Source: JBAZAX01 sp041671765 (GTDB lineage: Bacteria > Babelota > Babeliae > Babelales > RVW-14). Taken from it: a stretch of 42,184 bases of DNA. The translations under genes were made by a program, and so were the position numbers. Location of the stretch: NCBI GenBank assembly GCA_041671765.1, contig JBAZAX010000012.1, positions 1-42,184 on the forward strand. Reading direction: 5' to 3'. This document shows, piece by piece, positions 7,528 through 16,400 of the stretch; positions within the stretch are counted from its first letter, which is position 1; every line of letters begins with the position of its first letter. The notes under the pieces were generated by a model. It saw only the letters and a program-made list of their open reading frames with translations. It was not told where the DNA came from and ran no database searches.

Positions 7528-8325
7528 ATGATAAAAGACGGTAAGAATAGATTTTCAAGAATGATACAGCCCGTTTTTGTGGGTATGATTTATCTTTTTT
7601 TGTATTTACCTATCATAGTTATGGTGCTTTTTTCTTTTAACAAAAGCAGAATATCTGTGCGATGGGAAGGCTTTTCGTTGTATTGGTACCAAAAGCTTTT
7701 TCAAACTCCTGAAATTTTGGATGCGCTTAGGGTTTCGTTGGTTGTTGCGTTCTTTGCAACGGTACTCAGTGTAGTCATAGGAACTCTATTTGTTGTTGCA
7801 AGTGTTTGGAAAAAATCGGATTATATGTCTTGGATTTTTTATGGAAATATTTTGTTGCCTGAAATTGTTATGGCAATCGGTATTTTAAGTATATTTACGT
7901 TTTTTCAAATTCCACTTGGATATCTAAGTTTGATTACCGGACATACCATCATTGGGTTGGGTTTTGTAATTCCGGTTGTCAGAGCGAGATTCGTTGAACT
8001 TGATCCTATATTAACAGAGGCATCACTCGATCTTGGGGCAACATATGGTCAAACATTCCGAAAGGTACTGTTTCCACTTTTATTGCCTTCAATTGTAGCA
8101 TCCAGTTTATTGGTTTTTACATTATCGCTGGATGATTTTATGATAGCCTTTTTTTGCTCGGGACCTAAAATTCAAACACTTTCGGTTTATGTTTATTCAA
8201 TGATTAAGGGAGGCGTTGATCCTACGATTAATGCTATTTCAGCAATATTTTTGGCATTGAGTAGTTTGTTAATACTGATCTTATCTTACTTAAAAGTTCT
8301 TGATTTGGTTGTTTCAAATGAATAA
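7528..8325 (+). CDS. potC: Polyamine ABC transporter permease PotC
   Basis: Second permease, 265 residues, six predicted membrane segments. The start has AGGAAG just upstream. The EAA loop is LTEASLDLGATYGQTFRKVL followed by FPLLLPSIVASSLLVF. The N-terminal LPIIVMVLFSFNKSR and the segment LSLDDFMIAFFCSGP are typical of PotC. It overlaps the start of potD by eight bases, so translation of the two is probably coupled. Confidence 0.93.
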   Translation: MIKDGKNRFSRMIQPVFVGMIYLFLYLPIIVMVLFSFNKSRISVRWEGFSLYWYQKLFQTPEILDALRVSLVVAFFATVLSVVIGTLFVVASVWKKSDYMSWIFYGNILLPEIVMAIGILSIFTFFQIPLGYLSLITGHTIIGLGFVIPVVRARFVELDPILTEASLDLGATYGQTFRKVLFPLLLPSIVASSLLVFTLSLDDFMIAFFCSGPKIQTLSVYVYSMIKGGVDPTINAISAIFLALSSLLILILSYLKVLDLVVSNE

Positions 8326-9439
8326 TATTTTTAATTCTTTAAAAAATTTTTATGATGAGTGGTATCCCAAAGTTGTAATTATTGGTGTCTATCTTTTGAT
8401 AATTGCGGCTTTTTTATATTCGCCTAGAGTTTTTGAATATTTTTCGAATGAGCAATCCATTAACGTATATGCGTTTACCGAATTTGTTTCATCTGAAGCA
8501 GTGAAAGAGTTTGAGCATGAGACAGGGATTAAGGTTAGAATTCAGTATTTTGAATTTAACGAAGAACTTTATGCCAAATTTAAAATAAATCATGGAGAAG
8601 GGTACGATTTGATAACTCCATCTGATTATATGGTTGAGATGATGCGCAAGGATGGAATGTTGCAAGAAATTGATCACTCTAAATTATCAAATATTAAAGA
8701 GCTGGATTCACGATTATTGGGCAAGTATTTTGACCCTGAAAATAAATATTCGATTCCAATATGTTGGCTTGTTTATGGAATTGTTTATGACAGGGATATC
8801 GTCGGTCCAAATTTTAAGCAAGCAAATTTAGGAATGCTTTTTAAAGATCCTTGGGATCTTGTAATTTCTGATGTAGTCAACAAGCATTATCGTGTTTGTA
8901 TGGCTCAAGATCCGCGAGATATGGTTTATTTGGCTGCGATATATCTTTATGGGCGAACCGAGAATCTTACAGATGTTGAACTTGCCCAGATTCAAGATTT
9001 ATTAAGTAAGCAAAAAGGCTGGGTGGAGAGTTATACCGATGCCGGAACTCCATATTTTCTTACCGGAGGAATTGCATCGGTTGCCTTAATCTCAAATCAC
9101 AGGATGAAAAAACTGCAGGAAATCAGTAATAAATTTATTTTTCAAATTCCAAAAGACGGCAGCATAATGGTAATCGAAAATATTGCTATACCTGTAAAAA
9201 CAAAAAAATCCGATCTGGTACATAAGTTTATAGATTTTTTGATTTCGAAAAAAATAGCCATGTTGCATGCGAATTTATACGGAACCAATTCAAGCAACAT
9301 ATCAGTGTTTAACGAAAAAGTTGCAGAAAATTCTAATTTTTTCCCTAAAGATACGATGTTTGATAAACTTCATTTAATAAATAATGAAATTTCGCTTGAT
9401 AGAGTAGATTCAATTTGGTTGGGAGTAAGGTTTTCCTGA
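8318..9439 (+). CDS. potD: Polyamine-binding protein PotD, membrane-anchored
   Basis: Substrate-binding component, 373 residues from ATG 8318; an in-frame TTG at 8300 lies inside potC and is not preferred. A long N-terminal hydrophobic segment (about residues 20-40) without a clear lipobox or cleavage site suggests the protein is tethered to the inner membrane instead of being free or a lipoprotein. The mature part has the periplasmic-binding-protein pattern of the PotD/PotF group: INVYAFTEFVSSEAVKEFE, GYDLITPSDYMVEMM, and IPICWLVYGIVYD. The C-terminus (SIWLGVRF) ends like other short PotD proteins. Confidence 0.92.
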   Translation: MNNIFNSLKNFYDEWYPKVVIIGVYLLIIAAFLYSPRVFEYFSNEQSINVYAFTEFVSSEAVKEFEHETGIKVRIQYFEFNEELYAKFKINHGEGYDLITPSDYMVEMMRKDGMLQEIDHSKLSNIKELDSRLLGKYFDPENKYSIPICWLVYGIVYDRDIVGPNFKQANLGMLFKDPWDLVISDVVNKHYRVCMAQDPRDMVYLAAIYLYGRTENLTDVELAQIQDLLSKQKGWVESYTDAGTPYFLTGGIASVALISNHRMKKLQEISNKFIFQIPKDGSIMVIENIAIPVKTKKSDLVHKFIDFLISKKIAMLHANLYGTNSSNISVFNEKVAENSNFFPKDTMFDKLHLINNEISLDRVDSIWLGVRFS

Positions 9440-9486
9440 TTAAACGGGAAATTATTGAGTAAACTTGGTTAAAGTTAGGTATTAAT

Positions 9487-10746
9487 ATGGAAACACTCAA
9501 AATAAAAATTCAAAGCATTCTAGAAAAATATAAACAAAAACGTGATAAATTCAAAAAAGTAATAGATAGGTGGGGACAAAAAAACTATACCACTGACCAT
9601 CGCAATGCAATGGAACTTTTTAATAAAGCTGAAAATTATGCAGCTAATTTGATGCAAGAAGCTTCAAATCCCGGAGTTAATAAAAAAGAGTTGAAATCAA
9701 AGATAAAAGATTTTAAAACAGTTTATAAAAAATTAAATGACATAACCAAACCTGTTTTACAGCAGTGGATAGAAGCCATTGTAATAGCGGTTGTTTTAGC
9801 CATTGTTTTAAGGAATTTTGTATTTGGTCTTTATCATGTTCCAACAGGTTCTGCCGAGCCAAACATTTTGGTGGGTGACAGAATTTGGGGTAACAAGATG
9901 GCATATTATTTCTCGGAGCCAAAGCACGGGGATCTGGTAATCTTTGATAATCCTGAAGTCAAGTATGACAAAAGTAATATCATTAAATACTGGTGGCAAA
10001 AGTACATTGGTTTTCCAGTCCCATTGTTAGGATTAAGCGGTGGACCTGATAATTGGGTTAAGCGTGTAATAGCAGTTCCGGGTGATGTCATTGAAGGCAA
10101 GCTTGAGGATGGAAAACCGGTTGTGTATATTAACGGGCAAAAGCTTAATGAAACTTATGTAAATTCATATCCATTGGTTAGATGCAGAAAATCAAAGGGT
10201 CTTATTCCACTTGATTCATTTGGCCCGCTTGTTGTTCCGGAATTTTTACGTCTTTCCACTCGTGATGATTATAATTACACTTATGATCCATCAAAATCTC
10301 TTGATGAACAACCTTTTTACCGTTTAAATCCGGATGAAATTGTTATGAATGCTGAGACAGGCAAACCTATTTTTGCACAGCCTTATTCCCCAACATATGG
10401 ATTTGATTATTCTCAAAGAACATTCTTCTGCGTCGATGTGTTCGGTCCATTTACGGTTCCTGAAGGAAAATATTGGATGATGGGTGATAGTCGTAAAAAT
10501 AGCCGAGATAGCAGATGGTGGCATTTCTTGGATAGCGAACGTGTTCATGGTCGAGCAAGTTTTATAATTTATTCAATTGATAGCGAAGAAGCATTTTGGT
10601 TATTTGAATTGGTAAAGCATCCAATAGATTTCTGGACAAAATCAATTCGATTTGGGCGTTTTTTCAGACCATTATGGAATCATAATGGAAAGACTGCAGT
10701 AGCTGAGCATATTGATCATGAGGGCGCTGAAGATAGACAACGCTAG
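9487..10746 (+). CDS. lepB: Signal peptidase I with N-terminal extension and internal insertion
   Basis: Removes signal peptides from exported proteins at the outer face of the inner membrane. It has 419 residues, longer than most LepB. The first ~90 residues are charged and probably helical. One membrane segment (about 96-112, IEAIVIAVVLAIVLRNF) precedes box B, VPTGSAEPN, with nucleophile S122; the usual Met after Ser is Ala here. The catalytic lysine is K192 in WVKRVIAVPGD. Box E is YWMMGDSRKNSRDSRWW. Between the GDVIEG region and box E lies a large insertion (about residues 230-320) rich in Tyr, Asp and Pro, as also found in Bacteroidetes-type enzymes. The next feature is a repeat element, so this gene probably ends its transcription unit. 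Confidence 0.93.
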   Translation: METLKIKIQSILEKYKQKRDKFKKVIDRWGQKNYTTDHRNAMELFNKAENYAANLMQEASNPGVNKKELKSKIKDFKTVYKKLNDITKPVLQQWIEAIVIAVVLAIVLRNFVFGLYHVPTGSAEPNILVGDRIWGNKMAYYFSEPKHGDLVIFDNPEVKYDKSNIIKYWWQKYIGFPVPLLGLSGGPDNWVKRVIAVPGDVIEGKLEDGKPVVYINGQKLNETYVNSYPLVRCRKSKGLIPLDSFGPLVVPEFLRLSTRDDYNYTYDPSKSLDEQPFYRLNPDEIVMNAETGKPIFAQPYSPTYGFDYSQRTFFCVDVFGPFTVPEGKYWMMGDSRKNSRDSRWWHFLDSERVHGRASFIIYSIDSEEAFWLFELVKHPIDFWTKSIRFGRFFRPLWNHNGKTAVAEHIDHEGAEDRQR

Positions 10747-10770
10747 CTTTTAGACTTGCCGGAATGCCAT

Positions 10771-10930
10771 TCGAAGTAAATTTTATGCCCGCATGGTTCG
10801 AGCCGCCTTCGCTTGGATAGCTATGGCGCCCAGGTACATTTTTTGGGCCGCTCGCCCTGAGTGCCGAGCTTTGCGAGGCGTATCGAAGGGTGCGGCCTGC
10901 AAAAAATACTCACCACGAGCGGGCAAGTTT
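10771..10930 (-). repeat. Nested palindromic repeat element, copy 2 (inverted)
   Basis: On the minus strand it begins AACTTGCCCGCTCGTGGTGAGT and ends TCGAACCATGCGGGCATAAA with TTACTTCGA beyond, matching both ends of the 2522-2635 element. The core (CCTTCGATACGCCTCGCAAAG...CACTCAGGGCGAGCGG) differs in its stem sequence and carries an extra stretch with CGCCATAGC and CGAAGGCGG. It lies immediately downstream of lepB and just upstream of the metG promoter. Confidence 0.87.
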
Positions 10931-10959
10931 GATATATTGATTGTGCAAAATGATATAAT
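10929..10959 (+). promoter_or_regulatory. Candidate metG promoter
   Basis: TTGATA (10929-10934) and TATAAT (10954-10959) are separated by 19 bases, slightly long. The metG start is 26 bases after the -10, with GAGAG before it. The promoter begins at the edge of the repeat element. Confidence 0.45.
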
Positions 10960-10984
10960 TAAAAACTTAAAATTGAGAGCAACA

Positions 10985-12991
10985 ATGAACAGAAATAAAT
11001 TTTATATAACAACTCCAATTTATTACGTAAACTCAAAGCCTCATCTTGGAACTCTTTATTCAACTTTGTTAGCAGACATTTTTGCCAGATGGAACAAAGT
11101 TATGGGCAAAAATGTTTTCTTCTTAACAGGAACAGATGAGCATGGACAAAAGTTGCAAGAAGCTGCGGAGAAGGCTGGATTGCCACCCAAGCAGTTTGTT
11201 GATTCCGTTGTGCCGGAGTTCAAAAAAACTTGGGCAAATTACGAAATAGAGTACAACAAATTTATTCGTACAACTGATGAAGAGCACAAAAAAGCTGTTA
11301 AGTGTTTTATAGAAAAATTACAAGAGCAAGGCGATATTTACAAATCATCTTACACAGGTATGTACTGTGTTCCTTGCGAAACATTTGTAACAATTAATAC
11401 AGAAACTCCAAAAGATGCTGCAGGAAATCATGTTTGTCCGTCTTGTCAACGTGGGTTAAAAGAGGTTTCTGAAGAAAGTTATTTTTTCAGACTTTCTGCA
11501 TATCAAGATCAGCTTTTAAAATTTTATGAAGAAAATCCAAATTTTGTTGCGCCAAAAGAAAGACTTCAAGAAGTAATTTCATTTGTAAAATCAGGCCTTA
11601 AAGATTTAAGTATTTCACGTAAAAATGTCTCGTGGGGTATTCCATTTCCGGGAGATCCGGCCCATACGGTATACGTTTGGGGTGATGCATTACTTAACTA
11701 CCTTAGTGCAATTGGTTATGGCCAAAATGATATTAAATCTGAAGAAAATTTTAAGTTCTGGTGGCCAGCAGACGTTCAGGTTATGGCAAAAGACATAGTA
11801 AGATTTCATGCAGTTTATTGGCCTGCATTTTTAATGGCACTAAATTTGCCACAACCTAAAAAATTACTTGTTCATGGGTTTATTCTCATGGGCGACTACA
11901 AAATGTCTAAGTCTCGCGGCAATATTATTGATCCTGATAATCTTGCCAATTGGTATGGCATTGAGCAGGTTCGTTATTACTTGGCGCGTCATATTTCAGT
12001 TGCTCAAGATTCACAATTTGATTTGAAGGATCTTGAAAATTATATTACAGCAGATCTTGCCAATGGTGTTGGCAATTTACTCAGCAGAACACTAACATTG
12101 GCCTTGAATAATAACTTTAGTGTAGTAACGGCTCCAGCAGCGCTTGATCCTTCTTCCATATCAGTAAAAGAAAAAGGCGAAGAGGCGTTCAGAGTTTATT
12201 GGGAAGAGATGAATGCGCTACATCCACACATTGCACTTGCAGAATTGTGGAAGTTTGTGGCTCATGTAAATGCCTATTTTCATACGATGCAGCCATGGGT
12301 TTTGGCAAAGCAAAATCGTGAACTGTTTGAAGAGGTAATTTACGTTGCTTGTAAGAGTATGTATAAAATTGCTGTTCTGCTTTGGCCGGTTATGCCAAAC
12401 AAGATGGAAACATTGTTAAAACATCTTGGACATGATTTTAATGTTGCCAATAACTATGAAAAAGAGTTCCGAGACAATAAGGTAAATAAAACATTTAATC
12501 TAATCGCAGTAAAAGAACCTCTTTTTGTTCGTCCTGAGTCACACGTTGATCAGGTAAAACAAGAATTAGCGCTAGATTCAAGTGCGCCAGCAGTTAACGC
12601 TATTGCACCTGAAGTTAAAAATAAGCAAGCCAAGCCGGCAGAGGTCAAGAGTTGCGAAACTGAGATTATTAACATCAATGATTTTGCCAAAGTTCAGTTG
12701 CTTGTTGGCACAGTCAAAACCTGCCAACCTGTTTCTGGTTCAGACAAATTATTAAAACTTGAAGTAGACCTTGGTCCACAAGGCTTACGCCAAATCTTGT
12801 CTGGTGTAGCACAGTGGTTTAAACCAGAAGATTTGACAGGCAAGCAGGGGATCTTTGTGGCCAATCTTGCACCGCGCAAAATGCTTGGGCAAGAGTCGCA
12901 GGGTATGATGTTGTTTGCTAAAGATGAAGCAGGAAATATGAGAATGCTGACTGTCGGTGGTTTTGTTGAAAACGGAACGCGAGTCAGTTAA
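10985..12991 (+). CDS. metG: Methionyl-tRNA synthetase with C-terminal tRNA-binding domain
   Basis: Charges tRNA-Met; 668 residues from ATG 10985. The frame stays open upstream to 10793, but that part translates the palindromic repeat, so the ATG preceded by GAGAG and starting NRNKFYITTPIYYVN is chosen. The class I HIGH-like motif is PHLGT (residues 19-23). Two C-x2-C pairs (CVPC, CPSC) form the zinc knuckle. The KMSKS motif begins at K306 (KMSKSRGN). The catalytic domain is followed by the anticodon-binding helical domain and a linker rich in Ala, Lys and Pro. The C-terminal ~110 residues form an EMAPII/Trbp111-like tRNA-binding domain (DFAKVQLLVGTV, LSGVAQWF, NLAPRKMLGQESQGM). A strong terminator follows. 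Confidence 0.96.
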   Translation: MNRNKFYITTPIYYVNSKPHLGTLYSTLLADIFARWNKVMGKNVFFLTGTDEHGQKLQEAAEKAGLPPKQFVDSVVPEFKKTWANYEIEYNKFIRTTDEEHKKAVKCFIEKLQEQGDIYKSSYTGMYCVPCETFVTINTETPKDAAGNHVCPSCQRGLKEVSEESYFFRLSAYQDQLLKFYEENPNFVAPKERLQEVISFVKSGLKDLSISRKNVSWGIPFPGDPAHTVYVWGDALLNYLSAIGYGQNDIKSEENFKFWWPADVQVMAKDIVRFHAVYWPAFLMALNLPQPKKLLVHGFILMGDYKMSKSRGNIIDPDNLANWYGIEQVRYYLARHISVAQDSQFDLKDLENYITADLANGVGNLLSRTLTLALNNNFSVVTAPAALDPSSISVKEKGEEAFRVYWEEMNALHPHIALAELWKFVAHVNAYFHTMQPWVLAKQNRELFEEVIYVACKSMYKIAVLLWPVMPNKMETLLKHLGHDFNVANNYEKEFRDNKVNKTFNLIAVKEPLFVRPESHVDQVKQELALDSSAPAVNAIAPEVKNKQAKPAEVKSCETEIININDFAKVQLLVGTVKTCQPVSGSDKLLKLEVDLGPQGLRQILSGVAQWFKPEDLTGKQGIFVANLAPRKMLGQESQGMMLFAKDEAGNMRMLTVGGFVENGTRVS

Positions 12992-13047
12992 AATTTGTAA
13001 AAATTTATTGGCTACTATTTGTAGGTAAGCCAAAATTTAATTAAATA

Positions 13048-13089
13048 AAACCCCCACTTTAAAATCGCTAAGTTTTAAAGTGGGGGTTT
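13048..13089. terminator. Bidirectional-looking intrinsic terminator after metG
   Basis: A perfect 17-bp stem, AAACCCCCACTTTAAAA / TTTTAAAGTGGGGGTTT (13048-13064 / 13073-13089), with an 8-base loop. A-rich and T-rich edges allow function on either strand. It isolates metG from the next region. Confidence 0.9.
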
Positions 13090-13090
13090 A

Positions 13091-13451
13091 TATTGAAATA
13101 CAGTATCTGAACTAAAAGTAGCTGCAGATTTTCTTTCACCAACTGGATTCTTCCTTATTTTTGGAATTCTAGGCGTTTGATGTTTCATCGTTCATAGTGG
13201 CTTTATTTTGTTCTTTATAATATTTATCCAGACTTCAATTTATAATTAATTGCAAACAAAAGAATCTCTTGAAATTGAATTTTTTGCAATTATTATCATA
13301 CCCTTATGCCAATAGAAACGTGCTTTATATAATTTTAACTAATAGAATTGACATCTCGTTAAAATGAATCACTTGCAGTATTTAATGATTGCGGATATTA
13401 TGACTTTCACTGAATTATGCAATTTAAATTAAGCATTGAAAGACAATATCA
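13091..13451. other. Intergenic region before the helicase gene
   Basis: About 360 bases of AT-rich sequence. Apart from the promoter listed separately I see no supported gene. A 37-codon minus-strand frame starts at 13188 but runs into the terminator stem and has no homologue I recognise. Confidence 0.6.
13373..13401 (+). promoter_or_regulatory. Candidate promoter of the nuclease-helicase operon
   Basis: TTGCAG (13373-13378) and TATTAT (13396-13401) have the ideal 17-base spacing. Transcription would start near 13408, giving a leader of about 44 bases. A TTGACA at 13348-13353 lacks a well-placed -10. Confidence 0.45.
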
Positions 13452-16400
13452 ATGACTCCAACATTACCTGATAATAAAGCAATAAAACCCAAACATAAAA
13501 AAGCTCACTTTTTTATAAACAAAGGTTTGTTTGCAAATCTCTCTAGTTTTTCCGAATTGGAAACCAGAATATCTAATTTACCGAAAACTGAACGAGGCAA
13601 TGCTTTCGAAGTTTTTGCAGAAGCTTATTTTAATACAAAAGGTCTTCATCAAGCGCAAGAGGTATGGCCTGAAAAAGATTTGCCTGAAAGCTTGCGCGAA
13701 AAATTAGGGATCGCTACAGATGCTGGTGTTGACGGAGTAATCAAAACTTCTACAGGACTATATAAGGCTTATCAAGTCAAGTTTAGGTCAAATAGACCAG
13801 CATTAACTTGGGATAATGATCGCTTGGGAAATTTTTTTGGACAGACTGATCGCGTTGATGGGCGAATACTTTTTACAAATTCTAATGATTTATCGCATAT
13901 CACAGAAACACGAACTGATTTTTATTCAGTTAGAGGAAATGATTTAGACAGGCTTGATCACTCAGATTTTCAGGAAATTGAAAATTTTTTAAAAGTTATA
14001 CCTTTTGTGCAAGAAAAAAAATCTCCATGGCCGCATCAAAAAGAAGCAATAAACGATATTTTAAATGAATTCAAAGAAAAAGATCGTACAATTGCGCATA
14101 TGGCATGCGCATCCGGTAAAACTTTGGTTGCTATGTGGGTTGCTGAAAAAATGAATATTCAAAACATTCTTGTATTACTTCCCTCCCTAGCCTTGGTAAG
14201 GCAAACACTTCATGATTGGGATAAAGAAAACAGATGGGATAAGTTTAATCCTTTATGTGTTTGTTCTGATGTAACAGTAACCAAAGGTGAGGATGAAATA
14301 ATATTAAAGAGGCATGAGTTGGATTTTCCGGTTACTACCGATGAAAATAAAATCGAAAGTTTTATTCAAAATCAAAATTTTTCACAAAAAATTATTTTTT
14401 CCACATATCAATCATGCAAGGAAGTAGCAAAAGCAATGCCTCACGGATTTTCTTTTGATCTAGCAATATTTGATGAGGCTCATAAAACAGCTGGACGAGA
14501 AGGAACGAATTTTACATATGCATTGAAAGATGAAAATATTTCCATTACCAAGCGACTGTTTTTGACAGCAACCCCACGACACGTCAACGTTAATAAAAAG
14601 GATAAAGAAGGAAATAGTAAGCCTGTTTTCTCAATGGATAATCCAGCAGTTTATGGACGGATTTGCCATAAGCTTTCATTTGCTGATGCTGCCAAACAAA
14701 AAATCATATGCAAATACAAAATCGTTATTTCTGTGGTATCAGAAGAAGTTGATAGAGAGCTGCTTAAACACGGTATAGTAAATATCAAAGACGATCCGAT
14801 AAAAGCACAACGTGCTGCAAATTTATTGGCATTAACCAATGCCGTCAAACGCTACGGCGTAAAACGAATATTTACGTTTCACAATTCTGTTAAGGCAGCA
14901 AAATCTTTTACCTCTAACTCAAGCGAAGGAATTTCAACTTTTCTCGATAGCTTTGACCTGTTCCATGTAAGTGGAGAAATGACAACAAGCAAACGAGACC
15001 AGCGCATAAAAAAATTTGGAAAGGCGCCAAAAGCAATAATGTCTAATGCGCGATGTCTTACAGAAGGGGTTGACCTTCCTGCGGTAGACATGGTTGCATT
15101 CATATCACCAAAAAGAAGCCAAATCGATATAATTCAGGCAACAGGGCGAGCCATGCGAAAATCTGAGGGAAAAGAATATGGCTACATATTGATTCCTATT
15201 TTTTTAGAACTTGCCAGTGGAGAAAATCTCGAGCAGGCGTTCGAGAAGACTCAGTTTGATGATATTTGGAATGTTTTGCAAACACTGCAGGAACATGACG
15301 AAAGCTTGTTTGAGATTATAAGTCAGATGCGTGAAGATATCGGACGAACTGGTGGGTTCGATGACAGCCGCCTGAGAGAGAAAATTGAATTTCTTGCGCC
15401 AGAGGTACAACTTTTGGTTTTGAAAAATGCAATAACAACTAAAATAGTAGAAAAATTAGGATCAACTTGGGACGAAAGATTTGGCGAGCTTTGCAAATTT
15501 AAGGAGAAGAATAGGGATTGCAACGTACCAAAAGATTATGCCAAAAACCCTTCACTTGGAATTTGGGTTGATGGCCAACGAGGAAAATACAAAAATAAAA
15601 AGCTGTCCTCAGATAAAATCAAAAAACTTGAAGGAATCGAATTTAATTGGGATCCAAATGGTACAAGATGGGAAAAAGGATTTGCAAAACTATGTGAATA
15701 TAAGAATACTCATGATGACTGTATGGTTCCAAGTACTTATAAAGATAAAACACTTGCTACCTGGGTAACTCGTCAACGCACATTATATAATCAAGATAAA
15801 TTATCCCCAAAATGTATCAATTTACTTATCAACATAGGTTTTGTTTTCGAACCTGACGATGCAGCTTGGCAAGAACAATTTTCTAGGCTATGCCAATTTA
15901 AAGAAGTAAATAACAATGCTAACGTCCCTCAAAAATATCCGAAAGATCTCGAGCTTGGGCGATGGGTTACAACGCAACGTGCTCAATTCAAAAAAGAAAA
16001 TTTATCACAAGAACGCATTAAAAAGCTTAATTCCATTGGTTTTGACTGGATGCTTGAGAATATAAGGAAAGAGAAGGTTCTTTCATGGGAAGAAATGTTT
16101 GCAAAACTACGTGAATCTAAGAAAGTAGCTAATAATTGTAACGATTCAAATACTTGTAAAGATAAAAAAATTGCTCGCTGGATAAATCGTCAACGTACAA
16201 AATACAGAAACAATTATTTATCTCGAGAGCAGATTAATAAAAAAGAAAATTTATCACAGGAACACATTGACAAGCTTAATTCCATTGAATTTGACTGGAT
16301 GCTTGAGAATAGAAGAAAAGAGAAAGCTCTTTCATGGGAAGAAATGCGTTCAAACCTGCGTGAATCTAAGCATGAAAACAATGATTCTAACACTCCAAAT

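Noticed and set aside
10793..10984. 64-codon N-terminal extension of metG
   Set aside because: It translates the palindromic repeat, has no MetG similarity, and a proper start with GAGAG lies at 10985.
13078..13188. Small minus-strand frame of about 37 codons
   Set aside because: It runs into the terminator stem, lacks a ribosome site, and resembles no protein I know.
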